From: Pseudomonadota bacterium
Lineage (GTDB): Bacteria; Pseudomonadota; Gammaproteobacteria; DAOUQR01
NCBI GenBank assembly: GCA_030625525.1
Contig: DAOUQR010000015.1
Span: forward strand, 1-10,123
Direction of reading: 5' to 3'
Length of the DNA: 10,123 bases
Positions 6,805 to 10,123 of this stretch are shown here, one piece after another. Under the pieces are notes generated by a model. It ran no database searches, had not been told where the DNA came from, and saw only the letters and a list, made by a program, of their open reading frames with translations. The position numbers and the translations under genes were made by a program. The stretch's first letter is position 1. Each line of letters begins with the position of its first letter.

Positions 6805-6955
6805 AACTTGCGCAAAATCGTCTTAATGACTGTTTTGCGTAAGTTTAGCAGGGTCTTTTAACTTGCGCAAGATAGACAAAGTTACTGTTTTGCGCAAGTT
6901 GAAAAGGCCGCCTTAGCTTGCGGAAAACAGTCATAATGTCTGTTTTTCGCAAGAA
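6805..6955. repeat. Array of three 41-bp palindromic repeats, 55-bp period
   Basis: Units lie at 6805-6845, 6860-6900 and 6915-6955, with starts exactly 55 bp apart and two 14-bp spacers. Each unit is a near-perfect inverted repeat. Arms of unit 1 are AACTTGCGCAAAA / TTTTGCGTAAGTT, of unit 2 AACTTGCGCAAGA / TTTTGCGCAAGTT, and of unit 3 CTTGCGGAAAACAG / CTGTTTTTCGCAAG, each with one mismatch. The asymmetric core AAACAGT shows that units 1 and 2 point to the minus strand and unit 3 to the plus strand. The arms contain TTGCGCAA, itself a palindrome. The first unit ends 16 bp from the ATPase start codon, so operators or targets for that protein are plausible; a small non-autonomous mobile repeat is the alternative. 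Confidence 0.8.
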
Positions 6956-7079
6956 GACAGCGCGACCCCCGCGCATATCCAAGCAAACATGGATGCGATT
7001 TTCCGCGAGCTTGTGGTATCAGCTCCGAGTTTGCAGTACAATTACGCACAAAATTTATCATTAAAATAATATCGAGAAT
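6956..7079. other. Short gap between the palindrome array and hemA
   Basis: This stretch must hold the hemA promoter unless transcription enters from further upstream, but no convincing -35/-10 pair was found; AT-rich TATCATTAAAATAATAT (7056-7072) is the likeliest -10 region. A plus-strand frame is open from 6917 to TAA 7067-7069 and contains ATG 6989, giving 26 residues that read like a protein C-terminus (MDAIFRELVVSAPSLQYNYA). It has no recognised relatives and may be chance or a remnant of a gene cut by insertion of the ATPase and repeats. Confidence 0.3.
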
Positions 7080-8318
7080 ATGTCTTTAGTCGCGCTTGGT
7101 TTAAATCATAAAACAGCCCCTATTGATTTGCGTGAGCAAATTCATATTGGCCCTGACGAGCATCCTGCTGCGTTGTGTGACCTATTAAAATATACAGATG
7201 TGAATGAAGCGGTCATGTTATCGACCTGTAATCGGACTGAAATTTATTGTGATAATGCCCATCCAGAACAGTTATTAGCCTGGCTGGCACAGAATCAAAA
7301 ATTATCATTTGATCTCATTGAGCCTCATAGTTATGCACACCAGAGTGATGATGCTGTGCGTCATACCATGCGTGTGGCCAGTGGCTTAGACTCAATGATG
7401 CTGGGTGAGCCTGAAATTCTTGGCCAAATGAAGCGGGCCTACGGCTTAGCGTTTGATGCCGGTGCTGTTGGGCATCATTTACACCCTTGGTTTGAACATG
7501 TGTTTGCAGCGAGCAAAAAAATTCGCACGCAAACAGATATTGGTGTGAATCCCGTGTCACTCGCTTATGCTGGCATAGGGTTGACCAAAAAAGTGTTTGA
7601 AAATGTTAGCCAGTGTCACGTGCTTTTTATCGGTGCTGGAGACACGATCGAACTGTGTGGGCGTTATTTGCAAAAAATGGGTGTGAGTCATTTCACCGTT
7701 GCAAACCGTACAATGGAGCGTGCAGAAAGTTTGGCGCGTGAATTTGAAGGCGACAGCATTACTATCGGCGATATCCCCGACTATTTAGCTAAGTCAGATA
7801 TCGTGATTTCTGCGACAGCATGTCCCCTGCCTTTTATTGGTAAGGGGATGGTTGAACGCGTGTTGAAGGAGCGCAATCACCGCCCCATGTTTATGCTGGA
7901 TTTAGCTGTTCCGCGTGACATAGAACCCGAAGTGGGTGAGTTAGAGAATATTTTTCTTCATAATATTGATGATTTACAAAACATTGTGACGGACGGGCAT
8001 TCTCAACGACAAACAGCCGCCCTAGAAGCTGAACAAATAATTGAAGCAGAGTTGTTGCATTACAATCAACAACAACGTGCGAAGTCAGCGAATAAAGCCA
8101 TTCAAGGTTATCGTACGCATTTAAGTGCGATTGCTGACCGAGAGTGTGAGCGCGCATTACAACATCTACAACAAGGTAAAACCGCTGAAGATGCGCTCAC
8201 AGAATTTAAACATAGATTAATGAATAAATTGATGCATGACCCCTCCCATAAAATTCGAGATGCGGGTCTGCAGCAACGCCAAGATGTGTTGGCATTAATC
8301 GAGCATTTATACGGATAA
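7080..8318 (+). CDS. hemA: Glutamyl-tRNA reductase
   Basis: HemA reduces glutamyl-tRNA(Glu) with NADPH to glutamate-1-semialdehyde, the first committed step of tetrapyrrole synthesis by the C5 route, in the cytosol. The 412 residues match the family length. The N-terminal catalytic domain begins SLVALGLNHKTAPIDLREQ and carries the nucleophile Cys50 in LSTCNRTEIYC. The signature SGLDSMMLGEPEILGQMKRAY is at about 101-121. The NADPH-binding fold follows with VLFIGAGDT (181-189) and VANRTMERAE (207-216); LDLAVPRDIEP lies at 273-283 and HNIDDL at 294-299. The C-terminal helices (from about 310) form the dimerisation domain. The start ATG 7080 is fixed by the family N-terminus; GAG 5-7 bp upstream is a weak ribosome site. 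It is the first gene of hemA-prfA-prmC and ends 6 bp before prfA. In other bacteria HemA is limited by haem-dependent proteolysis; nothing here shows regulation. The gene looks intact. Confidence 0.98.
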   Translation: MSLVALGLNHKTAPIDLREQIHIGPDEHPAALCDLLKYTDVNEAVMLSTCNRTEIYCDNAHPEQLLAWLAQNQKLSFDLIEPHSYAHQSDDAVRHTMRVASGLDSMMLGEPEILGQMKRAYGLAFDAGAVGHHLHPWFEHVFAASKKIRTQTDIGVNPVSLAYAGIGLTKKVFENVSQCHVLFIGAGDTIELCGRYLQKMGVSHFTVANRTMERAESLAREFEGDSITIGDIPDYLAKSDIVISATACPLPFIGKGMVERVLKERNHRPMFMLDLAVPRDIEPEVGELENIFLHNIDDLQNIVTDGHSQRQTAALEAEQIIEAELLHYNQQQRAKSANKAIQGYRTHLSAIADRECERALQHLQQGKTAEDALTEFKHRLMNKLMHDPSHKIRDAGLQQRQDVLALIEHLYG

Positions 8319-8324
8319 GTTGTT

Positions 8325-9410
8325 ATGAAAGCATCGTTGCAATCTAAATTAGATACCCTGCTCAATCGTCATGAAGAAATCAGTGGTTTATTGAGCGATC
8401 CGGCCGTGATTTCCGATCAAAATCGTTTTCGCGATTTATCCAAAGAATATTCAGGTCTAGATGACGTCGTCAATTGCTATAAACAATTTCTGCAGTCTAG
8501 TGAAGCGATTGATAACGCCAACGCATTACTCGAAGAAGACGATGAAGAAATGCGTGAGATGGCGCAAGAAGAATTAACACAACACCAGCAACAAATAGAA
8601 GCAATTGAACAAGAATTAAAAGTACTGTTGTTGCCAACAGACCCGGATGATTCTCGCAATATTTATTTAGAAGTGCGTGCCGGTACCGGGGGTGATGAAG
8701 CTTCAATTTTTGCCGGTGATTTATTTCGCATGTATTCCCGTTTCGCTGAAAACCAAGGTTGGCAAATTGAAATTATTAATAGCAACGTGGGCGACCATGG
8801 TGGTTATAAAGAAATTATTGCCAAAATTTTGGGTCAAGATGTGTATGGTCATTTGAAGTTTGAATCAGGTGCCCATCGAGTACAGCGAGTGCCAGCGACA
8901 GAGTCGCAAGGACGTGTTCATACGTCGGCATGCACCGTGGCTGTTTTGCCGGAGGTTGAGGCGGTCGACAGTATCGACATTAACACGGGTGACTTACGCA
9001 TCGACACCTTCCGTGCATCAGGAGCAGGTGGCCAGCATGTAAATACAACTGATTCGGCGATCCGTGTCACACATATTCCTACCGGCATTGTGGTTGAATG
9101 CCAAGATGAACGCTCTCAACATAAGAATAAGGCGAAAGCGCTTTCCTTATTACAATCACGCATACTCGCTGCAGAGCAAGCGCGTCAGCATCAAGAACAA
9201 GCTGCGGCACGAAAAAGTTTAGTCGGTTCGGGTGACCGTTCTGAGCGCATACGCACCTATAACTACCCCCAAGGTCGCGTCACCGATCACCGAATTAATT
9301 TAACTCTATATAAACTTGATGAAATTATGGAAGGATATTTAGCGCAAGTTATCGATCCCCTCCTCCGTGAGCATCAAGCAGAGCAATTAGTTTCATTGGA
9401 AGAGTTCTAA
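8325..9410 (+). CDS. prfA: Peptide chain release factor 1
   Basis: RF1 reads UAA and UAG stop codons in the ribosomal A site and triggers hydrolysis of peptidyl-tRNA. The 361-residue length is standard. The N-terminal helical domain (1-105) is Glu/Gln-rich. The PCRF domain contains [21 protein letters not shown] (116-136). The codon-recognition motif is PAT (190-192) in [14 protein letters not shown], which identifies RF1 rather than RF2 (SPF). The catalytic GGQ is at 235-237 in [10 protein letters not shown]; Gln237 is the residue methylated by PrmC, encoded next door. The C-terminal part [18 protein letters not shown] (301-318) is also typical. The start at ATG 8325 lies 6 bp after the hemA stop, and GGATAAG at the hemA end may serve as ribosome binding site, suggesting translational coupling. 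The gene appears intact and is followed 13 bp later by prmC. Confidence 0.98.
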   Translation: MKASLQSKLDTLLNRHEEISGLLSDPAVISDQNRFRDLSKEYSGLDDVVNCYKQFLQSSEAIDNANALLEEDDEEMREMAQEELTQHQQQIEAIEQELKVLLLPTDPDDSRNIYLEVRAGTGGDEASIFAGDLFRMYSRFAENQGWQIEIINSNVGDHGGYKEIIAKILGQDVYGHLKFESGAHRVQRVPATESQGRVHTSACTVAVLPEVEAVDSIDINTGDLRIDTFRASGAGGQHVNTTDSAIRVTHIPTGIVVECQDERSQHKNKAKALSLLQSRILAAEQARQHQEQAAARKSLVGSGDRSERIRTYNYPQGRVTDHRINLTLYKLDEIMEGYLAQVIDPLLREHQAEQLVSLEEF

Positions 9411-9423
9411 CTCCGCTGTGAAG

Positions 9424-10123
9424 ATGAAAACTATTGCTGATTGTATAAGTGCCGCTGAAGAACAATTACAAGCGACCTCGCCAACGCCTCGTTTGGATGC
9501 CGAGATCTTGTTATGCGATTGTCTTAATAAACCTCGTAGTTTTTTATACGCCCATTCCGAAGACCACTTATCTGCTGAGGTGCTTGATGCCTTTCAAGCT
9601 TTACTCACTCGACGTCAACAACACGAACCGGTGGCCTATCTAACGGGGCATCAAGAATTTTGGTCGATGGATTTGCTCGTCACACATGATACTTTAATTC
9701 CACGTCCTGAAACGGAATTGATGGTTGAACTCTGTTTAGCGAATGTGTCCTCGGATAAGTCCCATAAGATTATTGATATGGGAACCGGCTCGGGCGCGAT
9801 TGGATTGGCGATCGCAAAGGAAAGACCTCACTGGGAGGTGTTGGCGACCGATCACAGTGCTGCAGCTATAGACGTTGCTAAACAAAATGCAACACATCAT
9901 CAGATCACGAATATAACGTTTGCTGTGAGTGATTGGTGGCAAGAGGTTGCTGCTGAGAATAAATTTAATGCAATACTGAGTAACCCACCTTACGTTACCG
10001 AGGAAGAGCGAAGTTATCTTTCTCCTGAAACAAGCTTTGAGCCGCCAAATGCGCTGTTCGCACCGGAACAAGGACTTGAGTCGATAGCACGTATTATTCA
10101 AGGGGCGAAAGCCCACCTGTTAT
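9424..10123 (+). CDS. prmC: Release factor glutamine N5-methyltransferase, 3' end outside window
   Basis: PrmC (HemK) transfers a methyl group from S-adenosylmethionine to the glutamine of the GGQ motif of RF1 and RF2, which raises termination efficiency. From ATG 9424 the frame is open for 233 codons to the window end; the family has about 280 residues, so only some 45 should be missing. The N-terminal helical domain (1-75) binds the release factor. LIPRPETE is at 91-98. The SAM-binding motif I is IIDMGTGSGAIGLAIA (116-131), the acidic end of the next strand is LATD (140-143), and the catalytic NPPY is at 187-190 followed by VTEEE. It lies 13 bp after the prfA stop in the standard operon; the ribosome binding site is weak (GTGAAG overlapping the start), so coupling to prfA is likely. 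No lesion is seen. Confidence 0.96.
   Translation, partial: MKTIADCISAAEEQLQATSPTPRLDAEILLCDCLNKPRSFLYAHSEDHLSAEVLDAFQALLTRRQQHEPVAYLTGHQEFWSMDLLVTHDTLIPRPETELMVELCLANVSSDKSHKIIDMGTGSGAIGLAIAKERPHWEVLATDHSAAAIDVAKQNATHHQITNITFAVSDWWQEVAAENKFNAILSNPPYVTEEERSYLSPETSFEPPNALFAPEQGLESIARIIQGAKAHLL

Noticed and set aside
6789..6815. Upstream TTG start giving the second ATPase nine extra N-terminal residues
   Set aside because: The TTG is part of palindrome unit 1 and has no ribosome binding site, while the family N-terminus begins at the ATG at 6788.
6805..6955. CRISPR array
   Set aside because: Only three units, each strongly palindromic and in mixed orientation, with 14-bp spacers too short for CRISPR and no cas genes nearby.
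7315..8365. Minus-strand open frames inside hemA and prfA
   Set aside because: Antisense shadows of well conserved genes, with no protein-like features.

Overview
The window looks like a piece of a gammaproteobacterial chromosome in which a conserved housekeeping operon borders a stretch of accessory genes. The right third (7080 to the end) reads hemA, prfA, prmC on the + strand, the usual gammaproteobacterial order. The left two thirds hold genes typical of host-associated bacteria: an Ulp1-like (clan CE) cysteine protease, an ankyrin-like repeat gene, and two ATPases of the ATPase_2 (archaeal ATPase) superfamily. This mix, with moderately AT-rich DNA, suggests an intracellular or amoeba-associated lineage such as Legionellales, Coxiellaceae or Berkiella-like bacteria. 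That placement is inference; nothing in the window proves the genus.

Layout. 1-2479 (-): the first 826 codons of a large protein whose 3' end lies outside the window. It has a clan CE protease domain (His109, Asp125, Gln165, Cys171) and, about 340 residues later, a second copy that has lost His, Asp and Cys. 2480-2630: intergenic, with a candidate TATAAT promoter and a palindrome just downstream of it. 2631-3758 (-): an ATPase_2-type ATPase. 3759-3899: a divergent intergenic region with a perfect inverted repeat between candidate -35 and -10 boxes. 3900-5331 (+): an ankyrin-like gene built on 26-residue (78-bp) repeats and split into two frames; one repeat is 85 bp long, which accounts for the shift. 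5340-6788 (-): a second ATPase with a C-terminal DUF234/PD-(D/E)XK-like domain, ending 8 bp from the ankyrin gene. 6805-6955: three 41-bp palindromic units on an exact 55-bp period, just upstream of that ATPase. 6956-7079: gap before hemA.

How the parts fit. HemA makes the first committed precursor of tetrapyrroles from glutamyl-tRNA. PrfA terminates translation at UAA/UAG. PrmC methylates the GGQ glutamine of release factors. The three are tightly spaced (6 and 13 bp) and almost certainly co-transcribed. The accessory genes form no recognisable pathway. The protease and ankyrin genes are plausible host-interaction (effector-like) genes, each ATPase has its own start region, and the palindrome array beside the second ATPase is the most system-like structure: a nuclease-like ATPase next to a regular array of protein-binding-type palindromes.

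No rRNA, tRNA, recognisable transposase or CRISPR array was seen.
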